NCBI GenBank assembly: GCA_946621875.1
Contig: CAMOOX010000005.1
Span: 1 to 43,136, forward strand
Source of the DNA: UBA1738 sp003453455
Lineage (GTDB): Bacteria; Bacillota; Clostridia; UBA1381
DNA length: 43,136 nucleotides
Direction of reading: 5' to 3'
The position numbers and the translations under genes are program-made. This document shows positions 1 through 7,400 of the stretch, piece after piece. The notes under the pieces were generated by a model. That model saw only the letters and a program-made list of their open reading frames with translations, was not told the origin of the DNA and searched no databases. Positions within the stretch are counted from its first letter, which is position 1, and each line of letters opens with the position of its first letter.

Positions 1-24
1 GTTTGCTGCATTTTCTATTATGTA

Positions 25-53
25 GGAAATTACCTCAAATTGAGATAATTTCC
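25..53. repeat. 29-bp near-perfect inverted repeat
   Basis: Arms GGAAATTA (25-32) and TAATTTCC (46-53) enclose a second matched pair, CTCAA (34-38) and TTGAG (40-44), with a single central base at 39 and one C/A mismatch per side. No T-run follows on either strand, so it does not look like a standard intrinsic terminator. It could be an operator for a dimeric regulator or an RNA hairpin at the 3' side of the YitT-like gene. The gene to its left lies outside the window. Confidence 0.45.
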
Positions 54-111
54 GATATAACAAAACTGCTATCTTATTTCTACGCCCGCAGACGGAGCTT
101 TTATCAAAAGT

Positions 112-948
112 TTATTGATAAACATAAAACCCCGTGCCAAAAATCTTTTCTGATTTTAAGAAAATTATGAAGGCATTTTCGTCGGCTGCCTTTATCATCT
201 TGTGGAAATCGGGCATCTGATTATTCTTTATAGCACAAATAAGCAACTTTTTATCATTTTTTGAGTATGCTCCTTTTGCGGAAAGGATAGTAACTCCCCG
301 CTTGCTGTTTTCCATAATTGCTATTGATATTTCATCGCCTTTTTCAGTAACTACAAGTGCAAGTTTTGATTGATTTAGCTTATCGATAAAAAAGTCAATT
401 ACAATACTTGAAATTATGAGTCCGAAAACTCCGTAGAGTGCAAGCTCTGTATTACGGAAAATCAAAATAGAAATGAAAATTATAATGCTGTCGATAATCA
501 AAAGAAGTCTGCCTATGGGGAAATAAGGGACTTTATGCTGTATAAGCCTGCCGACTATGTCGCTTCCGCCGGTGTTCGCATTTTCAGAAAATGTGAGTGC
601 TGTCCCAAGCCCTGAAATTGTACTGCCAAAAAATGCGGCTAAAAAGAGATTGTTTGTTGCGGGGGGCAGTTCTGAAAATAACTGCACTAAAAGGGAGAGA
701 AGAAGAGTTGAAACAAGTGATATAGCTCCGAATTTTTTTCCTAAAACCTTTCCTCCTGCAAATACTAAACATGAGTTTATAAAAAAATAAACCATACCGG
801 GGGGAAAGCCTGTCGTAAATAAAATCGCAGCAATCCCCGAAACGCCGCCTGTTACGATTTTATTAGGTATATAAAAAAGACTAACCCCAAAGGCAGTTAA
901 AGTTATTCCTATAAAAATGATTAAAGTGGATCTGATTTTTTTATACAC
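112..948 (-). CDS. YitT family membrane protein (DUF161/DUF2179)
   Basis: The product is about 278 residues, usual for the YitT family. The first about 180 residues are hydrophobic with five to six predicted membrane segments. The last about 60 residues form a soluble domain resembling DUF2179 (a stretch around GVTILSAKGAYS and a hydrophobic beta-rich end). The family is common in Firmicutes and its transport substrate is unknown. I chose the GTG at 946-948 because AGGAG lies 7 bases before it; an in-frame TTG at 964-966 has no ribosome site. The gene follows the SCP2-like gene on the same strand with only a hairpin between them and no room for a promoter, so it is probably expressed by read-through from 1550. 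Family assignment is firm; function is not known. Confidence 0.85.
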   Translation of the reverse strand: MYKKIRSTLIIFIGITLTAFGVSLFYIPNKIVTGGVSGIAAILFTTGFPPGMVYFFINSCLVFAGGKVLGKKFGAISLVSTLLLSLLVQLFSELPPATNNLFLAAFFGSTISGLGTALTFSENANTGGSDIVGRLIQHKVPYFPIGRLLLIIDSIIIFISILIFRNTELALYGVFGLIISSIVIDFFIDKLNQSKLALVVTEKGDEISIAIMENSKRGVTILSAKGAYSKNDKKLLICAIKNNQMPDFHKMIKAADENAFIIFLKSEKIFGTGFYVYQ

Positions 949-964
949 GATAATACTCCTAAAC

Positions 965-1000
965 AAAAAAAGACACGCAAGATAGTTAAAGCGCGTCTTT
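965..1000 (-). terminator. Intercistronic hairpin with T-run (SCP2-like to YitT-like)
   Basis: Reading the minus strand, AAAGACGCGC pairs with GCGTGTCTTT (10 pairs including one G-U) around a 12-base loop, followed by a run of T. It has terminator shape, yet it sits only a few bases before the ribosome site of the YitT-like gene. It probably reduces downstream expression rather than ending it completely. Confidence 0.75.
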
Positions 1001-1008
1001 TCTTTGGT

Positions 1009-1455
1009 TTATTTATCTGATTTCTTTGCAGCCTTTTTCGCAGTTTCAGCCTTTTTTTCTGTTTTCTTCACTGCGGTCTTTTTTGCTGCCGGTTTTTTTG
1101 CTGTGCTTTTAGCCACAATCTTTTTTTCAGGCTTTTTAAGCTGGTCTGCATAGCTTAAAAGCTCTTCAAGATTTCCGCTTATTATAAGCTTTCCGTCATT
1201 TACCGCTTTTTTCATATCCAGCTTTCCGTCAGCAATATCTTTGATGTCTTTAAACGCAGCCTCTACATCGGCGTCAAAATCAAAGTAGTTATAAGGCTCT
1301 ACAAAGAACCTGCCGTCCTTTTGTTCAATATAAAATGTACCGCCGCAGTCGTAATCAGTCATTCTTACCTGAATGGCAAAATGGTTGTCCAAAGCCTTCA
1401 CCTTTGTCTTTTTAAGAGAAGTTTTGATTTTTCCGAATGCTTCTTCAAAATACAT
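1009..1455 (-). CDS. SCP2-like domain protein with Lys/Ala-rich tail
   Basis: The product is 148 residues. Residues 1-105 resemble a single SCP2 sterol-carrier-like domain: a GGTFYIE strand, a YNYFDFDADVE segment, and the family-typical helix-turn near DGKLDMKKAVNDGKLIISG. Residues 106-148 are low-complexity Lys/Ala/Thr with repeated KKxAAKK-like units, as in histone-H1-like bacterial tails, so this end is strongly basic and could bind DNA, RNA or acidic surfaces. The ATG is preceded by AAAGGGTGA. The SCP2 fold binds hydrophobic ligands in other proteins; the ligand here is unknown. The tail is seen directly; any nucleic-acid binding is inference. Confidence 0.7.
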   Translation of the reverse strand: MYFEEAFGKIKTSLKKTKVKALDNHFAIQVRMTDYDCGGTFYIEQKDGRFFVEPYNYFDFDADVEAAFKDIKDIADGKLDMKKAVNDGKLIISGNLEELLSYADQLKKPEKKIVAKSTAKKPAAKKTAVKKTEKKAETAKKAAKKSDK

Positions 1456-1521
1456 AAAATCACCCTTTCTAAATATTTGTTATACTTAAAATTATATGTA
1501 AAAAATAAGCATTATATGCAT

Positions 1522-1550
1522 ACTATAACATATTTTTTACAAAAATGCAA
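1522..1550 (-). promoter_or_regulatory. SigmaA-type promoter of the SCP2-like gene
   Basis: On the minus strand, TTGCAT (1545-1550), a 17-base spacer and TATAGT (1522-1527) match the housekeeping promoter pattern, about 70 bases before the start codon at 1455. Confidence 0.65.
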
Positions 1551-1582
1551 ATAATATAAAAAAATAATTGAAGGTGATAAAA

Positions 1583-2260
1583 ATGAAGAATGAAAATCAG
1601 GAAGAATATGAATCAGGTGGCGTGATAGCCGTAAAAAGCAAGCGTGCATCAATAAAGTGTCTTAATATTATAGGAACAATTGAGGGGCATAATCTGGCGG
1701 ATAATAGCTGCAAAACAACAAAATATGAACATGTTTTGCCTGAGCTTGTGCGTATTGAAGAAGATGACAAAATTGAGGGACTTTTGATTTTATTAAACAC
1801 CGTTGGAGGTGATGTTGAGGCAGGGCTGGCGATTGCGGAGATGATTTCAGGGCTTTCTAAACCAAAAGTTTCGCTTGTTTTAGGGGGAGGTCATTCAATA
1901 GGTGTACCTTTGGCAGTTTCTGCTGATGTTTCTTTTATTGCACGCTCTGCTACGATGACGGTGCACCCTATGCGCACAAATGGAGTGGTTATCGGTGTTT
2001 CGCAGACATTTCAGTATATGATGCGTATGCAGGACAGGATAATAGATTTTATTGACCGCCATTCAAAAATTGATTTTGAGGCGTATAAAAAGCTAATGCT
2101 TGCAACTGACGAAATAGCAAATGATGTCGGAACTGTACTTTTTGGGGAAAAAGCAGTAGAATGCGGACTTATTGATAATGTGGGGACGCTTCACGATGCC
2201 CTTGAATGTCTGTATAATCTTATCGATGAGAAAAAAATTGACAAAAGCGGCGAGAAGTGA
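1583..2260 (+). CDS. ClpP-family serine protease, TepA/YmfB-like
   Basis: The product is 225 residues from the ATG at 1583, which has AAGGTGAT four bases upstream; an in-frame TTG at 1568 lies before the ribosome site and is rejected. The fold is ClpP/crotonase-like: NTVGGDVEAG oxyanion-loop segment, nucleophile Ser105 in GGGHSIG, and catalytic His128 in TVHPM. An acidic residue in the ATDEIAND segment may complete the triad. B. subtilis TepA (translocation-enhancing protein) is the closest named relative by pattern. It differs from true ClpP (here at 20611) and no ATPase partner lies beside it. The 3' end carries the copA promoter. Confidence 0.8.
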   Translation: MKNENQEEYESGGVIAVKSKRASIKCLNIIGTIEGHNLADNSCKTTKYEHVLPELVRIEEDDKIEGLLILLNTVGGDVEAGLAIAEMISGLSKPKVSLVLGGGHSIGVPLAVSADVSFIARSATMTVHPMRTNGVVIGVSQTFQYMMRMQDRIIDFIDRHSKIDFEAYKKLMLATDEIANDVGTVLFGEKAVECGLIDNVGTLHDALECLYNLIDEKKIDKSGEK

Positions 2261-2266
2261 TATAAT
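2238..2266 (+). promoter_or_regulatory. Perfect consensus promoter of copA inside the tepA-like 3' end
   Basis: TTGACA (2238-2243), 17 bases, then TATAAT (2261-2266), with an upstream TGA giving an extended -10. The -35 and spacer are within the coding sequence of the preceding gene and the -10 starts one base after its stop. The mRNA leader before the copA start at 2300 would be only about 27 bases. I see no palindrome resembling a CsoR or CopY operator. Confidence 0.85.
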
Positions 2267-2299
2267 CGGACCTGTCAAGATAGTTAGCGGAGGGTAATT

Positions 2300-4762
2300 A
2301 TGCGGGAGAAATTTGATATAACAGGAATGAGCTGTTCTGCTTGCTCTGCAAGAATTCAGAATGCCGTATCTAAAATGGATGGGGTAGGAAAAGCCGAGGT
2401 AAACTTGCTGACTGAAACTATGCAGGTAGAATATGACGAATCAAAAATAAATAACGATGCTATTATAGAAAAGGTTGTAAGTTTGGGGTATGGGGCGCAG
2501 ATAAAGGGCGCCTCATCTCAAAAAGCAGCGCTGCCAAAGGAAAAGGAGTCACAAAAACTTAAAAAGCGCTTTTTTGTGTCCCTTATATTCTTGCTTCCGC
2601 TTATGTATGTGTCAATGGGGCATATGTTGGGATTTTGGCTGCCCAAATTTTTGATGGGTGAAAAAAATGCGGTGAGTTATGCATTTTTGCAGTTTTTGAT
2701 ATGTATTCCTGTTGTTTTTATAAATAGAAAATATTATAAAAACGGATTTTCTGCGCTGATTTCCGCATCTCCCAATATGGATAGCTTGATTGCAGTAGGC
2801 TCGGGAGTATCGCTTGTTTACGGAATATTTGAGATTTTCCGTATGAGCTATGGTTTAGGTGCAGGTGATTTTGAAATAGTAGAAAGATATCGGCATAATT
2901 TATATTTTGAAACAGCTGCTATGATACCGACGCTTATCACATTAGGGAAATATTTTGAGGCGCGCGCAAAGGGCAAGACAAGCGAGGCGATAGAAAAAAT
3001 TATGAATTTGTCGCCTAAAACGGCGGTTATTTTGGAGAATGACGAGGAAAAGGAAATTGATGTAGAAAGCCTCAAAATAGGTGATGTTGTTGTCGCAAAA
3101 CCCGGTATGAGCTTGCCGTGTGACGGCGAAATAATTTTTGGTGAAACGCTTATAGATGAGTCAATGCTAACGGGAGAGAGCATACCGGCAGAAAAGCGCA
3201 TAGGTGATAAGGTTACGGCGTCAACGGTAAATAAATCGGGATACATACGCATTAGGGCAGAGAGAGTGGGCGAAAACACAACTTTTTCCGAAATTGTGCG
3301 CCTGATAGAAGAGGCATCCGGCAAAAAAGCGCCTGTTTCAAAGCTTGCAGATAGGATTTCTGCTGTTTTTGTGCCGATAGTTATGCTGATAGCTTTAATA
3401 ACATTTGTAATATGGCTCGCATTTGGTGCGGCATTTGAGGATGCACTTTCCTTTGGAATATGCGTGCTTGTTATATCATGCCCGTGCGCGTTAGGACTTG
3501 CAACGCCCGTTGCCGTTATGGTAGGTACGGGAAAGGGTGCGGAAAACGGGATTTTGATAAAATCAGGCGAGGCGCTTGAAACGGCACATTCTATTGATTG
3601 CGTGGTCTTTGACAAAACGGGTACAATAACAGAAGGAGTTCCAAAAGTAACCGACTGCGTAGGGGATGGGGAACGGTTTTTGCCAATAGCGGCTGCACTT
3701 GAAGAAAAGAGCGAACACCCGATAGCAGGAGCAATTTTACGGTATGCTGAGGAAAATTCAATAAAAGGACTTCAATCGGATAATTTTGAAGCGCTTTTCG
3801 GAATAGGTGTAAAGGCAAATATAGACGGAAAAGAGTGTTTTGCGGTCAAGAAGAAATTTGCTGACGATAATGGTATAGATATTTCCGGGTTTAAAGATAA
3901 ATACAATGAGCTTTCAAAGCAGGGTAAGACAGTCATATTTGTCATAGAAGAAAAGACTGCAATAGGAATGTTGGCGATTTCGGATACAATAAGACCGAGT
4001 GCTAAGCGGGCAACAGAAGAACTTTGCAATATGGGAGCCGAGGTCGTAATGCTGACAGGAGATAATGAGCTTTCGGCAGGCGAAATTGCAAGAAAATCAG
4101 GGATAAAAACAGTCATAGCTAATGTTATGCCAAAGGATAAGGAGCAAAAGCTTCGTGAGCTTATGAAGGGCGGCAAAAAGGTCGCGATGGTTGGCGACGG
4201 AATAAATGACGCACCTGCGCTTATGGCAAGCGATGTGGGTATTGCAATAGGCGGCGGAACAGACGCAGCTATTGAAAGCAGCGATATTGTTATTTTGGGA
4301 GATAATCTTTTGGCAGTGCCAAACGCGCTCAAACTTTCAAAGAAAGTTATGAAGAATATAAAGGAAAATCTGTTCTGGGCATTTTTCTATAATGTTATCG
4401 GTATTCCGATAGCGGCAGGAGTGCTTTATCCTGTCTTTGGGGTAAAACTGAGTCCTATGCTTGGCGCACTTTTTATGAGTATGTCAAGTGTATGCGTTGT
4501 AAGCAACGCACTAAGATTAAAACGCGTGAAATTTGAAAGTGAAGATATAAAAATGGAGGAAAAGAAAATGAAGAAAGTAAAAATTGACGGTATGATGTGT
4601 ATGCACTGTGTTGCGCATGTAAAAGAAGCATTCCAAAAGGAAAATATAGATGCTGATGTGGTGCTTGAAGAAAAATGTGCGTATATTCCAGACGGGGTTG
4701 ATGAAGAAAAGGTCAGGGAAATTGTAAAAAACAGCGGCTATACATTTTTGGGAATAGAATAG
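2300..4762 (+). CDS. copA: Copper-exporting P1B-type ATPase with N- and C-terminal metal-binding domains
   Basis: The 820-residue protein pumps Cu(I) out of the cell using ATP. The N-terminal HMA domain has CSAC at 12-15. Transmembrane helices surround the actuator motif (TGESIPAEK) and the ion-site CPC at 394-396. The phosphorylated Asp is in DKTGT at 438-442, and GDGINDAP lies at 632-639. After the last helices the protein continues into a second HMA domain (about 757-820, CMHC at 767-770). The ATG at 2300 follows GGAGGG. CPC and the two CXXC sites point to Cu(I)/Ag(I) rather than Zn/Cd. The C-terminal HMA looks like a former copZ gene fused in frame. Confidence 0.93.
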   Translation: MREKFDITGMSCSACSARIQNAVSKMDGVGKAEVNLLTETMQVEYDESKINNDAIIEKVVSLGYGAQIKGASSQKAALPKEKESQKLKKRFFVSLIFLLPLMYVSMGHMLGFWLPKFLMGEKNAVSYAFLQFLICIPVVFINRKYYKNGFSALISASPNMDSLIAVGSGVSLVYGIFEIFRMSYGLGAGDFEIVERYRHNLYFETAAMIPTLITLGKYFEARAKGKTSEAIEKIMNLSPKTAVILENDEEKEIDVESLKIGDVVVAKPGMSLPCDGEIIFGETLIDESMLTGESIPAEKRIGDKVTASTVNKSGYIRIRAERVGENTTFSEIVRLIEEASGKKAPVSKLADRISAVFVPIVMLIALITFVIWLAFGAAFEDALSFGICVLVISCPCALGLATPVAVMVGTGKGAENGILIKSGEALETAHSIDCVVFDKTGTITEGVPKVTDCVGDGERFLPIAAALEEKSEHPIAGAILRYAEENSIKGLQSDNFEALFGIGVKANIDGKECFAVKKKFADDNGIDISGFKDKYNELSKQGKTVIFVIEEKTAIGMLAISDTIRPSAKRATEELCNMGAEVVMLTGDNELSAGEIARKSGIKTVIANVMPKDKEQKLRELMKGGKKVAMVGDGINDAPALMASDVGIAIGGGTDAAIESSDIVILGDNLLAVPNALKLSKKVMKNIKENLFWAFFYNVIGIPIAAGVLYPVFGVKLSPMLGALFMSMSSVCVVSNALRLKRVKFESEDIKMEEKKMKKVKIDGMMCMHCVAHVKEAFQKENIDADVVLEEKCAYIPDGVDEEKVREIVKNSGYTFLGIE
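4568..4762 (+). other. Possible internal translation start yielding a 64-residue CopZ-like chaperone
   Basis: Inside copA, GGAGG (4555-4559) stands 8 bases before an in-frame ATG at 4568, an ideal spacing. The resulting 64-residue product would begin MKKVKIDGMMCMHC and be a complete HMA copper chaperone. The simplest history is fusion of adjacent copA and copZ genes with the copZ ribosome site retained. Production of a free CopZ is inferred, not shown. Confidence 0.5.
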
Positions 4763-4765
4763 AAA

Positions 4766-4786
4766 AGAGGGCCTTTTAAGCCCTCT
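4766..4786. terminator. Bidirectional terminator between copA and the DUF4037 gene
   Basis: AGAGGGC and GCCCTCT pair around a 7-base loop. Flanking A- and T-rich tracts serve both strands. The stop codon of the minus-strand gene at 4785 is inside the hairpin. Confidence 0.8.
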
Positions 4787-5729
4787 ATTTTATTGCTGTT
4801 AATATGTGCATATTTCTTAGCTGGGAATCGGAAATCTGGTCGTTTACGGAATATGCGTGCTTTTCAAGGTCCAAGCATATTGCTTCGGTAAGCGATTGGT
4901 TTTGTAGCTCGTCGATTACCATTTTTGCAACATCCTCAATGATGTCAGCCTTTGTTTGACATAACGCTTCGTCATTTTCCGAGCTTATCAAAAATTCAAG
5001 TGTATCGCAAAGTGATGAAAGTTTGGGAAGTTCTTTCATTGCCTTAAAGCACCATTTGTAATACGGAACATAGCGCTTGTTAAGTAAAAAAATCGAATTT
5101 ATAGAAGCTTTTACAAATTCAAAAACCGCAAGCTGTGCCGCACCCGTTTCCTTGTGTGCAAGGCAGCGCAAGTAGTTGTACTGACCTGCCTGAGCCATAA
5201 TCAAAAGATTTCCGCTGAGCTTTTTAAGGCGAATATCTTCCGGCATATAGGCTATGGAGTTTCTTATAGAAGTCATAAGTCCAAGCCCGTCAAAAAAGAT
5301 TTTACCGTTTGTTGCCTCCAAAAGCGAGTTTTCGCTAACAGTAAGCCACTCTATGACAGATAAATTTGCATCTTTTTCACCTGTTTTTTCGGTGAAAAAG
5401 TCACCAATGCGTATAACTCCGTGCCTTCCGCCTCCTACGGGACTTATAAGGCTCTTTTTTATGCCCATAAACTCCTTTGGGAGTTTTGCGTATGCCCGTT
5501 CTAATGCAAATGCTTTTTTTCGGTCTATAATGTCCTCATCAGGGATAAAGATGCAAAATCCTGCCTCAAAATCGTGGTCGCGCGAAATATCGTCATCAAA
5601 TCCAAAACATTCCGACCCGCTTCCTGCAAGTCCTATGGCGATTTTGTCCTTTATGTCGGAAAAATCCTCGTCTATCATTTTTTTGCCGAACTCAAAATAG
5701 TATTTTTCTGCAATTTCAAGACCTTTCAT
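4785..5729 (-). CDS. DUF4037 nucleotidyltransferase-like protein
   Basis: The product is 314 residues. The N-terminal part carries GSGSECFGFDDDISRDHD (about residues 36-53), a polymerase-beta-type signature with Gly-Ser followed by clustered acidic residues, typical of DUF4037. The remainder is mostly helical, with conserved-looking blocks SVIEWL and RHGVIRIGDFF. The substrate is unknown; the fold suggests nucleotidyl transfer to an alcohol or protein group. The start overlaps the end of the upstream TPR gene by 14 bases, so the two are co-translated and probably act together. Its stop is within a shared terminator. Confidence 0.75.
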   Translation of the reverse strand: MKGLEIAEKYYFEFGKKMIDEDFSDIKDKIAIGLAGSGSECFGFDDDISRDHDFEAGFCIFIPDEDIIDRKKAFALERAYAKLPKEFMGIKKSLISPVGGGRHGVIRIGDFFTEKTGEKDANLSVIEWLTVSENSLLEATNGKIFFDGLGLMTSIRNSIAYMPEDIRLKKLSGNLLIMAQAGQYNYLRCLAHKETGAAQLAVFEFVKASINSIFLLNKRYVPYYKWCFKAMKELPKLSSLCDTLEFLISSENDEALCQTKADIIEDVAKMVIDELQNQSLTEAICLDLEKHAYSVNDQISDSQLRNMHILTAIK

Positions 5730-6531
5730 ATATCTTTTTTGCCCTCTCTTTTAAATCTTTCTCGTATAAAAAATACCCGTAATAGCCAAAGGTAGGCGCA
5801 CATTTTTCGCAGACAAACGCATAGTAGCCGTCACGCTCATTTTGGCTGTCGTCTAAGGCATTTTGCGCCTTTTCCAAAAGTGCGTTTATTTCCTTTTCCG
5901 CATTTTCAAGCCCTAATTGCGCCTCTTTTGCGTTTGCTATATTGAGATAGGAAATAGCGCAGTCCAAAAGTCCGTTTTTTTTGTGCATCATAACATTTAT
6001 TGCTTTGTCATAATAAATATATGCCTTTTCAAATTCGCCCAAATCGGTAAGGGTTAGTGCCATATTGTTGTAAAGACCGCCCATACGGCTGTCGGATTTT
6101 TCGAGATTTTTCTCATAAATCTCTTTTGCTTTTTCAAAATATGTTATTGATTTTTGCGGATTTCCGTAGGCTTTGTAAGCAGTTCCTGCATTTAAATATG
6201 CAGTCCCTGCCGATACGGAAGTTTCGTTATCCATAGTTTTTAAAAGCTCTAAAACATCTTCTGTCTCTTTTATCGCCTTGTCCATTTTGCCGATTTTGCG
6301 GTATAATCCCATAAGTTCATTTTTTACTGTGAATACGCCGTCTAAATCGCCCTCTTGTTCGGCTTCTGCAAGCCAGTATAGAAGGTGGGAAAGCGCTCCG
6401 TCGTAATCATTTTTGGCAAAATAGCTGTCAAGCTTTTCAATAATTCTGCCAATAGGGATTCGCTTTATATTCTTTTTAAATAAATCTGTGCAAAACGGGC
6501 ATTGCGGGTCTGTATAATCTTCTATTTCCAT
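5716..6531 (-). CDS. Tetratricopeptide-repeat protein with N-terminal CPFC motif
   Basis: The product is 271 residues from the ATG at 6531, chosen because a run of G (AAAGGGGG) ends 7 bases before it; an upstream TTG at 6552 is part of the leader. Residues about 10-20 hold DPQCPFCTDLF, possibly a small metal or redox site; a second pair, CEKC, is near the C-terminus. The centre has several TPR-like helix pairs (GTAYLNAGTAYKAYG, LYNNMALTLTDLGEFEKA). TPRs mediate protein-protein contacts. It heads a two-gene unit with the DUF4037 protein. No enzyme function is visible. Confidence 0.75.
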   Translation of the reverse strand: MEIEDYTDPQCPFCTDLFKKNIKRIPIGRIIEKLDSYFAKNDYDGALSHLLYWLAEAEQEGDLDGVFTVKNELMGLYRKIGKMDKAIKETEDVLELLKTMDNETSVSAGTAYLNAGTAYKAYGNPQKSITYFEKAKEIYEKNLEKSDSRMGGLYNNMALTLTDLGEFEKAYIYYDKAINVMMHKKNGLLDCAISYLNIANAKEAQLGLENAEKEINALLEKAQNALDDSQNERDGYYAFVCEKCAPTFGYYGYFLYEKDLKERAKKIYERS

Positions 6532-6552
6532 AAGAAAACCCCCTTTTTTCAA

Positions 6553-6581
6553 ATTTTACCATAAATCCTCACCTTTTGCAA
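6553..6581 (-). promoter_or_regulatory. Promoter of the TPR/DUF4037 pair
   Basis: On the minus strand TTGCAA (6576-6581), 17 bases, then TAAAAT (6553-6558) preceded by TGG, an extended -10. It is divergent from the promoter at 6591. Confidence 0.7.
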
Positions 6582-6590
6582 GGGAATAAG

Positions 6591-6619
6591 TTGCGCATTA
6601 TAAATAAAGATGATATAAT
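6591..6619 (+). promoter_or_regulatory. Promoter of the phosphopantetheinyl transferase gene
   Basis: TTGCGC (6591-6596), 17 bases, TATAAT (6614-6619), preceded by TGA (extended -10). The leader to the GTG at 6644 is about 20 bases and holds a G-rich ribosome site. Confidence 0.75.
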
Positions 6620-6643
6620 CGGGGGGAAGGGGAGCGGATTTTT

Positions 6644-7201
6644 GTGGAGTGGTATAAATTCAATATAAACGATTTAGCGGAAGAAGAATATAAGGAATTT
6701 TTTGAGCTTTTAAATCCGAAAAAAAGAGAGAGGATCAAAAGGCTTAAAAAAACTGACGATAAAAAAAGAAGTGTTTGCGCAGAAATGCTGGTAAAAAGCG
6801 TAATTTCTAAAAAATACGGCATAAATATAGAAGATATTGTGATTGATACATATGAAAACGGCAAACCCTTTTGTAAAAATGTAGATGTAGCCTTTAATAT
6901 AAGTCATTCGGGAGAATATGCGGTATGTGCCTTTGGCGAAAAAGCAATAGGAATTGATATACAAAAAATCGTGCCGTATAATGAAAAAACCGCAAAAAAG
7001 GTATGTTTAAGGGAAGAATTTGAAGCTGTCGAAAAGAGTGCTGATAAAGCGGCAGAATTTATAAAACTGTGGACTAAAAAAGAGGCGGCATTAAAAATGC
7101 AGGGAGATATCTCCTTTTGTGATATAAAGACCTGCACAAAGGGTAAAAGGATTGAAACCTTTCGGTTTTCAGATTATTTTGTAAGCATATGCGAAAAATA
7201 A
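6644..7201 (+). CDS. 4'-phosphopantetheinyl transferase, Sfp type
   Basis: The 185-residue enzyme moves the phosphopantetheine arm of CoA onto a carrier-protein serine. The family signatures are GIDIQ at 103-107 (metal-binding Asp105) and WTKKEAALK from Trp143 (Glu147). NISHSGEYAVCA upstream matches the CoA-binding segment. It starts with GTG at 6644 after AAGGGGAG. It is a short Sfp-family member. No polyketide or peptide synthetase lies in this window, so the partner could be fatty-acid carrier protein or a cluster elsewhere. Confidence 0.88.
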   Translation: MEWYKFNINDLAEEEYKEFFELLNPKKRERIKRLKKTDDKKRSVCAEMLVKSVISKKYGINIEDIVIDTYENGKPFCKNVDVAFNISHSGEYAVCAFGEKAIGIDIQKIVPYNEKTAKKVCLREEFEAVEKSADKAAEFIKLWTKKEAALKMQGDISFCDIKTCTKGKRIETFRFSDYFVSICEK

Positions 7202-7210
7202 ATATTTTTC

Positions 7211-7239
7211 TTGCAAAATCGGCTATAATATGATATTAT
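7211..7239 (+). promoter_or_regulatory. Promoter of the structured RNA/small-protein unit
   Basis: TTGCAA (7211-7216), 17 bases, TATTAT (7234-7239) with a preceding TGA (extended -10). It begins about 10 bases after the stop of the transferase gene. Transcription should start near 7243-7247, at the foot of the long stem. Confidence 0.75.
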
Positions 7240-7242
7240 AAG

Positions 7243-7400
7243 AATTGCCAAACAATATTTTAATATTTACATTTACACGGTGTGCTTGATAAAAGCACAT
7301 ACGCTCTATTACTGTGTATTGTGTAAATATTTGTAATTTTGTTTGGCGACAAAGCGGAGCTATGTGTTTTTTGTGCATAGCCCTGCTATGCACTTTTTTA
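7243..7400 (+). ncRNA. Structured leader RNA or small RNA of unidentified family
   Basis: GCCAAACAA (7247-7255) pairs perfectly with TTGTTTGGC (7339-7347), and AATATTTACA (7262-7271) with TGTAAATATT (7322-7331), giving a long closing stem with one internal loop. Inside is a hairpin TGTGCTT/AAGCACA (7281-7287, 7293-7299) with a 5-base loop and further unpaired sequence. After the stem, GCTATG (7359-7364) can pair with CATAGC (7376-7381), which is also the 5' arm of the terminator at 7373-7393, so the two hairpins exclude each other. This resembles a riboswitch or attenuator, or a free small RNA. I could not match it to a family; it looks too short for standard 6S RNA. Confidence 0.55.
7373..7399 (+). 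terminator. Intrinsic terminator at the end of the structured RNA
   Basis: GTGCATAGC and GCTATGCAC form a perfect 9-bp stem with a CCT loop, followed by six T (7394-7399). It lies just before the ribosome site of the small gene at 7415, so read-through must be regulated or partial for that gene to be made from this promoter. Confidence 0.85.

Noticed and set aside
2848..3615. Long minus-strand reading frame inside copA (255 codons)
   Set aside because: It is antisense to well-conserved ATPase motifs, low-complexity in composition, and has no ribosome site: a shadow frame.
7243..7400. 6S RNA as identity of the structured RNA
   Set aside because: The closing stem encloses only about 100 bases and a separate terminator follows. 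6S RNAs are usually near 180-200 bases with a large central bubble. Not excluded without a covariance search.
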